From Mastigias papua (lineage: Eukaryota > Cnidaria > Scyphozoa > Rhizostomeae > Mastigiidae), in assembly GCA_964019165.1 (NCBI GenBank), contig OZ025267.1, forward strand, positions 20,571,185-20,635,184: DNA of 64,000 nucleotides, in the 5' to 3' direction. Made by a program: the position numbers and the translations under genes. Positions 34,208 to 44,505 of this stretch are shown one piece after another (within the stretch, counting starts at the first letter, position 1; each line of letters starts with the position of its first letter). The notes under the pieces are model-generated. The model worked only from the letters and a program-made list of their open reading frames with translations, was not told the origin of the DNA and made no database searches.

Positions 34208-35719
34208 ATGCTACAGTATCTAATGATAATAGCCCTCTGTGCCTCCTGTGTCATAGTTTGCGCGGTGATCTTACTCAAACGAAAGAGCAAGCCCGGTAAA
34301 TGGTCAAAGCTCCCGCCTTCACCACCTATGATCCCTTTGCTAGGAAATCTTCTGCAAATGACGAAAAGGCCCCATATCGCATTCACGGAACTTTCCAAGG
34401 AGTACGGAGCTGTATTCACATTTTGGTTTGGACGATCAAAGCCGGTGATCATGATCAACGAACAGAAGGCAGCTAGGGAGGCGTTCATTCATTGCGCACA
34501 GACACTTTCTGGTCGTCCTCAAAGGTACACGGGAAGTATCTACACGAAGAACTTCAAGGGCGTGGTCCTAAAAGATGATGATAAGGAATGGAGCTTTTTG
34601 CGAAAGTTAGGCCATCAAGCTCTGAAAACGCTGGGTGAGGAGAAATTCTTTACGGAGAGCATTATTCACGAAGAATGTCGTGCACTTGTTGACAGAATTA
34701 ACAACCGTATCTTGTTCAATAATGTTATTCATATGAAGAAGGATATGGAACTGTCTTCTCTGAATGTGATCTGCGCACTCCTCTTTGGATCAAGGTATAC
34801 AGACGAGGATCCTGAATTCCAACGAATTTCCATGGCAAACGCGTGGTTTATAGAGGGCATCAAATCTGGTAATATCGTCGATGGTTTCCCTATACTGAGA
34901 TACCTACCGTACAGGCCCTTGAGACTCCTGCGCGATTTTGTCAAGGTACGAGACGAAATTCTAGAGAGAAGGCTAAGAGAGCACGAGGAGACATTTACGC
35001 CGGGGATAACAAGGGATTTTACTGACGCAGTAATTGAAACTCAAATGAAAGAGCAGAGTCAAGGAGGCAGTTACACAAGAGAGAACAGCCTCGCATTGAT
35101 GGCTGACCTGTTTCTCACGGGTACAGAAACAACATCGACAACATTGAACTGGGCCATCTTGTATCTCTGTCTATGGCCAGAAAAACAAGAAAAGGCTTTC
35201 GAAGAACTAAAGAAGTTTGATGGGGAAGCCCCTACGTTTAATGAGCGAAAGAGAGTGCCTTATATTGAAGCTCTAATTGCAGAGGTGTTGCGGTTGTCAT
35301 CGATAGCACCACTTTCCGTGCCCCATAAAGCAACAGCTGATACTGAACTTGGAGATTACCACATTCCGAAGGGGACTATTCTAATGATGAACATCCACGC
35401 AATGCACTATGACCCAAATTACTGGGAAGAGCCACACCAGTTCATGCCAGAGAGATTCATACACCCAGAGGGTCATTACTACGTCCCAAATGCAAGCTAC
35501 ATGCCATTCTCGGTTGGGAGACGGGTCTGTCTAGGAGAAAAATTGGCAAAGAGAGAACTTTTCCTGTTTTTCTGCTACCTGATCAAGCACTTTAAGTTCG
35601 AGAAACATGGGAATGAGGAGATCGACCTTCGTGGAAACTTCGGCGCTACATTGTCACCAGACTCGTACCACGTGAGCGTTACACGACGAATGGTAACAAC
35701 ACAATGGAATATTCGATGA
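34208..35719 (+). CDS. Cytochrome P450 monooxygenase, CYP2 clan, intronless
   Basis: Complete 503-residue microsomal P450. The first in-frame ATG (34208) gives a short luminal start, an N-terminal anchor (residues about 5-23), a basic stop-transfer stretch (KRKSKPGK) and the proline hinge LPPSPP (35-40). Later landmarks are all intact: I-helix oxygen-activation motif TGTETT (304-309), K-helix E359-x-x-R362, PERF (414-417) and heme loop FSVGRRVCLG (434-443) with Cys441 as axial ligand. Family knowledge: CYP2-clan enzymes oxidise steroids, fatty acids or xenobiotics in the ER with NADPH-P450 reductase; the substrate cannot be read from the sequence. Length is typical. The frame has no intron, whereas vertebrate CYP2-clan genes have many, so a retrocopy origin or lineage-wide intron loss is possible. 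No premature stop was seen. Confidence 0.95.
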   Translation: MLQYLMIIALCASCVIVCAVILLKRKSKPGKWSKLPPSPPMIPLLGNLLQMTKRPHIAFTELSKEYGAVFTFWFGRSKPVIMINEQKAAREAFIHCAQTLSGRPQRYTGSIYTKNFKGVVLKDDDKEWSFLRKLGHQALKTLGEEKFFTESIIHEECRALVDRINNRILFNNVIHMKKDMELSSLNVICALLFGSRYTDEDPEFQRISMANAWFIEGIKSGNIVDGFPILRYLPYRPLRLLRDFVKVRDEILERRLREHEETFTPGITRDFTDAVIETQMKEQSQGGSYTRENSLALMADLFLTGTETTSTTLNWAILYLCLWPEKQEKAFEELKKFDGEAPTFNERKRVPYIEALIAEVLRLSSIAPLSVPHKATADTELGDYHIPKGTILMMNIHAMHYDPNYWEEPHQFMPERFIHPEGHYYVPNASYMPFSVGRRVCLGEKLAKRELFLFFCYLIKHFKFEKHGNEEIDLRGNFGATLSPDSYHVSVTRRMVTTQWNIR

Positions 35720-36576
35720 ACTTCTAGTTTGTCGCACCAAAGAACCATCGTAAAATTATCATAATACTCATCACATGATGTCTTTAATTTCATCTGCTTT
35801 TTTACTTCTTATTTACGCTTGTTATTTTTTGAACTATTGCTTTCATTTGAATAGGGAAGCTAGAAAAGCAGCGATGCGGGAAGAGGAAGTAAGGGGGCAA
35901 CTGCTTTCAATGTCCTTTTCTGACCTTGGCACAGTGGTGCAAAGTGGGGCAAAGTGAGACAAAGAAATGCTTCGCTCAGCCCCATATTTTCTTCTCAATT
36001 ATCTATTTTGTGGGAAATCTAATAGGTATCCAAACACATAAAAAGAAGAAAAGTATGCATTGTTACAGCTCTACCTATGCAACTCAAAACTCTGTGTATT
36101 AAACCTTACCTCGCTGAAATACAACCGTGTTTGGTTTTCCTATACCTTGCCGTGACTTTTCCTCGTTGAAACACAACTCTGTTTGGATATATTACAATTT
36201 CACAGTAAGTGATTATTTGTATTATGTTTCAAAGTGCCCTTTAAAGAAAATCTGCTCCCCCACCCTTTCGTGCCTTAAATTGCTTCCTGCATCGCTGTAG
36301 GAAAGGCTTCAAATAAACATGCAAAACACGATCTGCCTATCAATATTAGTTTTCTTTTTAACCTTGTAAATTAGATAACGATACGTTGTTATAAATGAAC
36401 ATTTTTATTCAAAGCTATCAATGGCACATGTTTGCTGTGGAGAAACATGAGGATTACCCAACACAATATTTGAAACATTCTCCTGCTAATTATATGGCTT
36501 ACACAAATTATTTTCAAAAATTATGCTAATCAAAAATTGGACGAACATAACAATTTCACCGTGAATACTATAAATC
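35720..36576. other. 3' flank of the P450
   Basis: Probably contains the P450 3' UTR. ATTAAA near 36097 and AATAAA at 36312 are candidate polyadenylation signals. No other gene seen. Confidence 0.35.
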
Positions 36577-36746
36577 CTCGAATTAGCCCCCCCTCCCCCC
36601 CCAAGGAGCTTATTTATCAGACTGTAACAAAGTCTTCATCGCCTTCTGTGATGGGGACTTATCCGAGGGCGCTTATTACACTTATGACACCCTTGGCTGA
36701 GGCTTACGTAAGGAGGCTTTTTGGGGGCAGGCAATTCGAGAATTTA
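36577..36746. mobile_element. Small MITE or foldback element
   Basis: CTCGAATTAGCCCCCC at the left is mirrored by GGGGGCAGGCAATTCGAG at the right, spanning about 170 bp with no coding capacity. The C-rich and G-rich ends pair if a 3-base bulge is allowed. Confidence 0.45.
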
Positions 36747-37387
36747 CGGTATGTATCTCGCAAGTAACGCAGTAGTCTTTAAGAAGTCTAGATAGCGACT
36801 TCACACCTAGATCAGCACCGCATTTTGAAAGATTATCGATATCACTTCTGTCCTCCTGAGGATGTAGTAAATTTGTAATTTCTAGTATTTGTAATCAAGT
36901 ATGTTGAGCACGCTATGTAAGTTATCAATTAAGTATTTGTAAAATTGCCGGCCAGTAATCTACAATATCTTCTACAGGATTGTTTATCTACGAGTTGCCT
37001 CAATTGCTACTTCGCTCGACAAGAACCAAAGCAAGCGGACGATAGATCAACAAAAAATACCAGCCTCAAACGCAAATAGTAGCTCTTTCTTTGAAGTTCA
37101 ATTAAAGCAGTTTCTTTTTAAATTATAAACAATGGGATTTAGGTGCTTTAAGGTAAACAGGTCTTTGGTAGATAGTAGCAAATCAATTTGGTGAAAAATC
37201 CCAACAAGCCTGTTTGTATAAGTACGATCTACTATATGTAGTACTGACATCATGAATTCCTAAAGTATGTTTTCCTCACTGGAAGCCCGTGCACATCAAA
37301 TGCTATCTCAAAGATACTTCATAATACACATATGCTTTAACATAGTTTTTAAGTAAGTATTTCTACACTTTGTAAACTCTTTGTTTT
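36747..37387. other. Non-coding stretch
   Basis: Nothing recognised. Confidence 0.4.
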
Positions 37388-37690
37388 ATAAGAACCAGTA
37401 AATTTGAGGTTCATGCAAATGGTACTACAAAAACAGACAGTTTAAGAATAAAGCGTGGGATCTTCCAAGGAGACTCATTGTCACCACTCCTTTTTGTATT
37501 TCATTGATCCCGTTATCAATTGAACTTAATAATGCTGGTTATGGATATCAGATAATGAGTAAGTCTATTAATCATCTATTTTATTGAACGACTAAAAGCT
37601 TTTCGCAAGAAATGACAGTGAACTTATTGGATTATTGGATACTGTGAAAAAAGTCAGTGATTTCCAAACTTTTGACGCTGAATTGTTCTT
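37388..37690 (+). pseudogene. Reverse-transcriptase fragment of a non-LTR element
   Basis: Frame 1 reads GTTKTDSLRIKRGIFQGDSL then SPLLF, the classic G-I-F-Q-G-D-S-L-S-P-L block of the RT palm. A stop follows, then another frame gives IPLSIELNNAGYGYQ and SINHLFY, where YMDD is expected but destroyed. A third frame gives LFARNDSELIGLLDTVKKVS. At least two frameshifts and a damaged catalytic YxDD show that it is dead. It is flanked by a hAT-like MITE at 38.0 kb. Confidence 0.75.
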
Positions 37691-38012
37691 AATTTGCTCT
37701 TAAATGATTTGGGTGCAGGCAGTTTAAACATTAGATAATATACAAGAGAACATTGAATGTTTAACCAAGGACAACTAGTTCACGAAAATCAAAGGGTAGA
37801 AGTGACAAAGCTGTCAGTTCTCCTCAGAATAACAGGGAAATGACATTTCAAGTCAATATGCTATTGGAAAGCGAATGCATCGTTGTCCAAAAATACATCT
37901 CAAGATAGTGCTTTAGTCTCTGCTTGTTCTTAATTTGTTCTTAATTTCCAATCAGTTTTGGGGCTAGTGTTCTTATACAATTGTTCTTGGAAAAAAGATT
38001 GTGCATGAATAA

Positions 38013-38356
38013 GCAGGCCCTACAAAGACCAGGACTACATTTAAGCTTGTTGGGACCCTGGACCTAAAATTAATGGGGCCACTTAACATATACCTAAAGT
38101 TTTCCCGTCACTTGACTATTGCTTGCTATCATGCGAGCAAGAACTTTTGTCTCAGAAAACCCAACTTGCTTACTATTTCAGGTATTATCGAGAAGTAGAA
38201 CTATTCTATTTTCTGCAGACATTAATTTAAGCAAGAGACTCAGTTCAGCAGTACTTCACAGAATCTGTACAGTTTTGCTTGGGGCCCCGTAACTTCTAGA
38301 ATACCAGGTGGCCCCTTGTGCCGGGCCCAGTTGCCTTATGGGTAAATGCGGCCCTG
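38013..38356 (-). mobile_element. hAT-like non-autonomous element
   Basis: On the minus strand the right end reads CAGGGCCGCATTTACCCATA followed by AGGCAACTGGGCC. This is the style of widespread hAT-type MITEs, which begin CAGGGCCG. The opposite end is CAGGCCCTACAAAGACC. The G/C-rich GGGGCC words near both ends support one element of about 344 bp. Eight-base target duplications were not clear. Confidence 0.45.
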
Positions 38357-38889
38357 ACAGAGACACGTGCTTTATGAAAGAAACAGAATGTTTCTGCCCA
38401 ATGACAACGAATGGGATGTATTTGCTTCAGTTATTTTCATTGTGGTTGAGAGAGACTAATGTTATAAAAAACAGAAATTAAGTTAAAAGATGATCACCGT
38501 TCTCAAATACGGCCGCTTTCCAGATGCGAAGAGTGGAACTATGCTAATCTCAAATCAACAGTCGATTTCATTTAGTCATTCATTACGGGGTGACAGAAAG
38601 ATTGTCTCAAATTTTCTTCAATACGAGACAGTCGACCAACAAATTGGACTTACGGAAGAGTGCATGTACGGGTATTGAGGTCTCACGACATTATCAAGTT
38701 TGGGTGCCACTCTTCACATTAATCCTGGAAATGAAAAATGGACTACGGGAGTCAGAAATACCTTTCATTGTCCTGCTAGTCTTTGTTCAGCTAAACTCCA
38801 AAACAGTTGAGGGCAGTCACAACATGCCAATAAATGAATGCTGTATGATTAGCTATACACAACTTTGTGTTTTGTGTGTGTATTTGCGA
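38357..38889. other. Non-coding stretch
   Basis: Short open frames at 38.5-38.9 kb have no recognisable motif. Confidence 0.35.
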
Positions 38890-38947
38890 GTTTGTGTATA
38901 ATATATACACACACATACATACACTAATACATACATACATACACACA

Positions 38948-39001
<54 letters not shown>
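38890..39001. repeat. (CATA)n/(TA)n microsatellite
   Basis: Short TATACACA and CATACATA runs lead into about 50 bp of pure TA. Confidence 0.9.
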
Positions 39002-39003
<2 letters not shown>

Positions 39004-39794
39004 CATAGAGGAGACTATTTCGTTTACCTTGGAAAATACCGATAGCCAAAATCATGAGGAAGTGCACATGAGAAAAGGCGGAAAAATTTTTCAGATAGGC
39101 CATCTAATTCCAATGCAAAAGCTATTTGACTCTTTATAATGGTCTTTATACACAACAGCTCTCTATAATATCAATATTGATTTCTCGAAATTCCAGGAAA
39201 CATAGCTATATATACTGGAAGCTTCTACCTCACTAAACGGAATATTTATTCAACGAGTGACATCTTGCGCATGAGTTTGGTGGAGGGGGCTCTGGGGGGG
39301 TTCAGTCCCCTTCGCTAAAATGGGGAACGTTTTGGGGCTGAGCCCCCTATCCAATGAGTGCATGCTAGTTTGGTGAATTCCCAACTTGGTAGTGCCAGTC
39401 AACGTTCAACTTCAGTTTTCTGTATATTATACTTCAATTACCTATGACTTCTGAGTAACCTTGTATATACTAAAATTTGCGGAGTTAAAAGTTAAAGGCT
39501 TGGCCAGATGGTTCAGGTTTCCATTCAATATTTTATGTGCTAAATGAAAGTTGAATGGGGAATCTAAAGGGATAGCTATATGTCTTACAATATGGTGGAT
39601 ACATGGCTGTTTGTTGGGGGGGGGGGGTTGGGAAGAACCAGACCTCAAGGCCCTGAGGGTCAAGTTCAGAGGAAAACTTTTAACCTCTACGCCCTAAAAG
39701 TTACAAAAACTAGCTACCCATTTGCCCCACCCCCTCCTTAATTGTTTGTTTTTAGTTGTGCAATACGCATTTTTTATATGAAAGTTTTTTTAGC
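39002..39794. other. Non-coding stretch with a G homopolymer
   Basis: No gene seen. A run of 11 G lies near 39617, and GGGGG-rich words at 39285-39345 suggest an unclassified repeat. Confidence 0.35.
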
Positions 39795-40112
39795 CTAGCA
39801 CAAAAAACTTTCTTGACTTTTTCATAATTTCAGTACTGAAACTTCCTTAAAAACATTTAATATCAAGAATCTCCTAGTTGGCATGACACTACAGTGTTAT
39901 ACAGACAGACAAGCACTACACAAAACATAACATTCTAATACATAGATCACCACGAGAAATCTATGCAAATTAAATGAAAACGATTATTGTCTTGCGTGGA
40001 GATTTAACTTTTTAAGGTGTATGACTTATCAACTTTCTTAGGTCTCAGAAATCCAGCTCTGAACTTTCTTAACATTCTGAACTACTTTCACGTAAATGCT
40101 TTCTAATAAAAC
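39795..40112 (-). mobile_element. AGTACTG-family MITE, copy 6 (minus, well preserved)
   Basis: On the minus strand it runs from GTTTTATTAGAAAGCATTTA through CTGGATTTCTGAGACCTAAG, AAAGTTGATAAGTCATAC and TTTTGTGTAGTGCTTGTCTG to GAAGTTTCAGTACTGAAATT and AAGAAAGTTTTTTG. With the 58.99-kb copy it gives the best view of the full-length consensus. Confidence 0.6.
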
Positions 40113-41643
40113 AATACGTTTAATCGAATTCGATTCTCAATTTCTAGCATAAGAGTGCAGCACCTTGTCTAATCATTTCTCATGTGCGTGCCCCAATCCA
40201 TTGAAATTTATTTCTTCTTGACTATACAATTTAACACCATCGAAAGCGATAGACTTACGACATAGTACCTTCAACTATCATGTACAACTTCATAAAGTTA
40301 CGATATTATCAGGCCTATTGCTAGTAGTCTCTTCTAAGGGGTATAGGAGCTACAATTTTCCAAGAAATGGGCATGTTTCCCATAATTGATGAGATCTGCT
40401 TAAATTTTCAAGTATCTTGTGTTCAATTTGACGATATATTGTGTGAATCTAAAAATTTGACAAGTTTGTTAGCTATTTCCTACTTTTGTGGTGCCTCATT
40501 CTTCTCCCTGGGCGCCTCGAATACAAAGCATTGAAGCAATTTGCCGACAGAAATGGTGAATTTTAGTTAACTTAACGACAGAATTTTTGTTATGGAGGTG
40601 TTACACTCCCCTTTACCCTCTGTGTAGGAGCAGGCCTTGGTATTATTGTAACTATATGAGAACAATTTACTGTTTCTAATTTTCATTTTTATGTAGACTT
40701 CCGCAAATTGCGTCATTGTGTTCTAATTGAGATAAATTGAAATGGGGAGGGGGGTAGCATTATCTGAACTTGTGGTGTAGAGCTAAATGCTATTCAACGG
40801 GGGCCCTTTCTAGCTCAAAGAGCGTGGACCAAATGAAACCTTTATAAAGCCACGCCCTTCAGAGCTTTCGAGAAACTTTGAAAGCAGTCACCATTTATTG
40901 TAAACCTAGCGCCATCTGATTTTATCAGAGGCCCACTCGTGTATACATTTCTCAAAAAATGAGAAAGGGGCCCCGCCTCTCTTCAAGAAGTAGAAGGGAT
41001 TCGTTCTATTGTTTTGGTCTTATAATTTAGCATTTTAATTTAACATAAACACTGTCAAGTTTGATCATCGTTTAGCATATTTCATGTTTGATTGCAAACG
41101 TGTTCAACTTAGGTAAGTAGCTTTGGTGTGATGAAACTCAAAGAATCTTGCAGACATGACTGACCACAAGCCGCTAAAGATTGTAGAGCAAGTGTAAGAT
41201 TCGTACCACAAATGTGTCATCAAATAGGTTAAATCGTATCACATCAGAAGTGATTTCTGTTCCTTTTGTTGTCTCTGTTAATGTCATCAAATAGATTAAT
41301 GCCCTATGAAATGATACGGAATTTTAATGTGTTTAAGTTTCCCTAATAGTGGCCCAAAGTAATCATCAAACATAGTGGGCACGAGATTAAACGCTGTCAT
41401 TACTCAGTAATAGAATTGCCTTATTCATGTACTCCTTAAAGCTAAAAACCCACACCGAATGAGATTTAACTCAACTTTCAAGAGATTACATTTTTCAATC
41501 AAATACTTTCTCTTTAGGCTTGTTCATTGGTAGTCAAAAGTTATTAAGAATCTCAGAGCCCCTCCTCACATTAGCCTGTAGTACAGTAAAAGCCATGGCA
41601 TAAGAACCAATGATTTTGAAAGGAGCCTGTTCATGCTATTTAG
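40113..41643. other. Non-coding stretch
   Basis: No supported gene or clear repeat boundary. Confidence 0.4.
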
Positions 41644-42605
41644 CCCTGGCCATACCAGAGCAACATTTCGTCCAACAAATCCCAACAATGTTGGGAATAA
41701 ATGTTGCGCTGGTTTGGCCACCCATGTTGGATGTTGTTGGATGATGTTGGATAGTGTTGGATGAAGTTTGTCTTTGGTCAAAAATGTTGCATGTTGTTGC
41801 ATTATGTAGGAATGGTTTAGCTACTCGGCCCAACAGAATCACGTTTGCGCAAGCGCAGTAAGAAAACCCTGCAGGAATTTGATTAGTTTAGCATTGGTCA
41901 CAGGAAGGTGCGAATATCAGTTGCGAAAGATGGACACCAAATATCAAGAGAAAAGTTGGCGTTATGAAAAAGCTTGCCTCAGATTAGGAAGAAGATAATA
42001 ACTGTCCCTACGACAGTATTCACGAAAGTTCATAGTGAATTGTATCCAGCATGAAGAAGGATCCAGAAAACGAGAGACTCGTGGGACAGTTGATAAAAGG
42101 TTTAAAGAGGAAAGAACCTGCTTTTGATACAACCTTTTAGCATGGAAAAACACAACCGCTTTGGAACTCGCAGTGCCTTTACGTCTTCGTTCTGTAATTA
42201 TGTTCTCAAATAATCCCCTTTCATGTCTCCTGTTTACCTATTTTCTGGTCTTGCCAAACGTTGCTGTGTTTTCACTCCCTCTTTCGCTATCATCCAGATT
42301 TCAAGTAGACCTAACAATACTGCTCCTGCTTGTTTTATGTTTGTAACTGAACCGCCATGTTCAGTTATTTCCATCTCTAAGTACTATTTTTGAATTCCGA
42401 TTCTTTTTAGCTGCCAGAGCAAGATATTCATAAAAACTCTCAGAAAACTATTCTCATGATAAAAGACTGCAACAACTGTACAGAGGTAACCTGACATAGA
42501 GAAATATTGGGAATAACTGTTGCGCTGGTTTGGCGACCTCTGCGTCTAACTGCCCAGCAAGACACCCAGCAATGATAGGATGCGCTGATTTGGCCGAGGG
42601 TGTAG
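41644..42605. repeat. GTTGGATG-type repeat complex
   Basis: TCCCAACAATGTTGGGA (8-bp palindrome arms) is followed by TGTTGCGCTGGTTTGGCCAC and a run of ATGTTGGATGTTGTTGGATG words to about 41770. At 42508-42545 TATTGGGAATAACTGTTGCGC, then TGGTTTGGCGACC, recurs in the same orientation, and a third, poorer copy (GATGCGCTGATTTGGCC) ends at about 42597. The middle has no intact frame. This is probably a composite DNA-transposon remnant with reused end sequences; the class is not resolved. Confidence 0.5.
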
Positions 42606-42870
42606 GTTCTTAGCACTACCCTTACCCCTGCAAACTCTGCTTATCATAGCTATGTATGTAATGGTTTGGAGCATGCATGAAAGCGACTGATTGGCAAAGC
42701 AAGTTGAATTTATTAGTCAGTTGATTAAGAATGAAGGTACTTATAAGAAGTTCTCATAACCGTGTTAGAATATGAGATTGGAAAGGTTCTACGTATTTGA
42801 AATAAAAATTTGCAATCACTGGCTGAAGATCGGTTGTAAATGAAGGCTCTTATGTGCGGATTTTTCTGAA
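42606..42870 (+). repeat. Dispersed repeat, second copy of the 30.05-30.39 kb element
   Basis: Starts GTAGGTTCTTAGCACTACCC and has a single diverged 97-bp-type unit (ACCCCTGCAAACTCTGC...CATAGCTATGTATGTAATGG). It continues with GCATGCATGAAAGCGACTGA and ends near CTTATGTGCGGATTTTTCTG, paralleling 30.05-30.33 kb block by block. Confidence 0.55.
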
Positions 42871-44049
42871 TAGATACTATCTGCTATGTGTCTTCAAAAA
42901 CCAATCTTGGTTCTTTATCCAATAGAGTTTTCATTATCAATGGGTATGTCTAGCCTCGAGTATCTAATCGTGAACTTTAAAGCAAGGCACCCAGCAGTTT
43001 TTTAAGGAAAGCGTAGAACTTGAAGTTTTTCTCGTAGCTACTGTATCGAGGAATATTCGTTGATTCGCATAAGCATACAACATGCACCTGACGAATAAGT
43101 ATACAGATTTTGTTGCCATACCATGTTGGAAATTACAATATATAGACAACACTACTTTAACTATAATCTCTCTTAATAGATATACAATGTAACCTGCATT
43201 GATATCTCTCTAGAAGTGCACACAGATTTTTTGGAACTGCACATTTTGTGTAGAACTGCACGTTAAGGAGATCCCTGGAACCCAGAAGTAACTACCAATG
43301 AAAATGAAGCTGACACTTGCCAAAGAACTCATTAGTTCGTACCACAAACCATGCAATGCGATTCGAAATGTTGCGGAAAATGCAAGCACAAGATCAACAG
43401 GGGAGGCCATGGTGCAGACCATTCTACGAACCACACCCATGACGTAACCTGAATGGAAGAGCCTGTCTTGGGCATTGGTGGATGAGACAACCTTAGATGT
43501 GCTCTGATACAAAGGAAATACAATATAGTATATCAAAATGAATGAATGATATGAAAAGTTTAATTATATGAAAGAAAGAAGCAACAGCTGCTTGAAAATA
43601 ATACTAATAATAATTGATGGGTTTTATGGGGTTATAGAGTTCATCTTGAAAAGAACTAACATGTTCAAAATCAATTGATGATGTAACTTAAGATGGTTTG
43701 AGAATATTAATTATAATTATATTATAAGCATTAATTTTCTACAATGAAAACGGAAGACGATATTATATTGAATGTATGGTAGATATATGTTGGTTAGCCG
43801 TGAAGGGAATTACTAGGTTACCAAGGTTTATTGGCTCCACAAAATGTGAGGTGGGTTTCAATACAAGCCTTTGTCCATTCATATGATATGATTGATTGAT
43901 TGAAATTGGTCTTAAAATTCAACTGAGTCCCCTTAATGGAATATGTACAAGATAAGACAACTGCTATCTACCTGAATGTCAAAATGTGAAGGTAAAAGGT
44001 AAAGGTTAGTGCCAAATCCAATCACGTACGTTGGGCAGTGAATTTTAAG
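42871..44049. other. Stretch without a supported gene
   Basis: On the minus strand 43519-43210 is open for about 100 codons, with hydrophobic runs and a fair acceptor (TTTCCTTTGTATCAG) in front. There is no recognised domain and no partner exon, so it is left unannotated as a gene. Confidence 0.3.
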
Positions 44050-44505
44050 GGAGAATACAGCCTGGGCCACAGGCATCATAGGTGGCTCCAGAGTTCGGTT
44101 TTGGGCGGGCTATTTCGGAATGAAAATTGTGGGGAGGGAAACTTTTTCATAGCCACGGCCTTCTATAACTTTTGGGGTGTTGTGCAGAGTGCTCAATTCA
44201 TTTCTTATTTATTTTCTTGTCTAATTCAGGTGGCATGTCTCTGAACCAAAATTTTCGCGATACGAAATATTACCATTTGGGGGCCATGGTCCCCGCCCCT
44301 TGCTCTGCACTTGGTTGGCATCATGAAGTAGGGTGGCCAGTTTCTTTCCTCACCGCTCTTAGATCTCCAAGTGTTGCCACTTGGTACTTATTTGCTGGTA
44401 GGTGGGAGGCGAGGGTGAAGCTATAGTATAGCCCCAGAGTTCGGCTTGAGCCGGTGACTTTCCCTTCAGTAGACGAGTCTAATCACTACGCAACTCGCCT
44501 ATTCG
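44050..44505 (-). mobile_element. tRNA-derived SINE (minus)
   Basis: On the minus strand GTTGCGTAGTGATTAG (44494-44479) fits the RNA polymerase III A box, and GGCTCAAGCC about 28 bases on (44452-44443) sits where the B box belongs. The GC-rich body extends to about 44050, where CTCCAGAGTTCGG repeats the words next to the B box. The left boundary is approximate. Confidence 0.5.

Noticed and set aside
43210..43519. Minus-strand open stretch with hydrophobic runs and a fair acceptor
   Set aside because: No recognisable family, no second exon, and composition similar to non-coding flanks.
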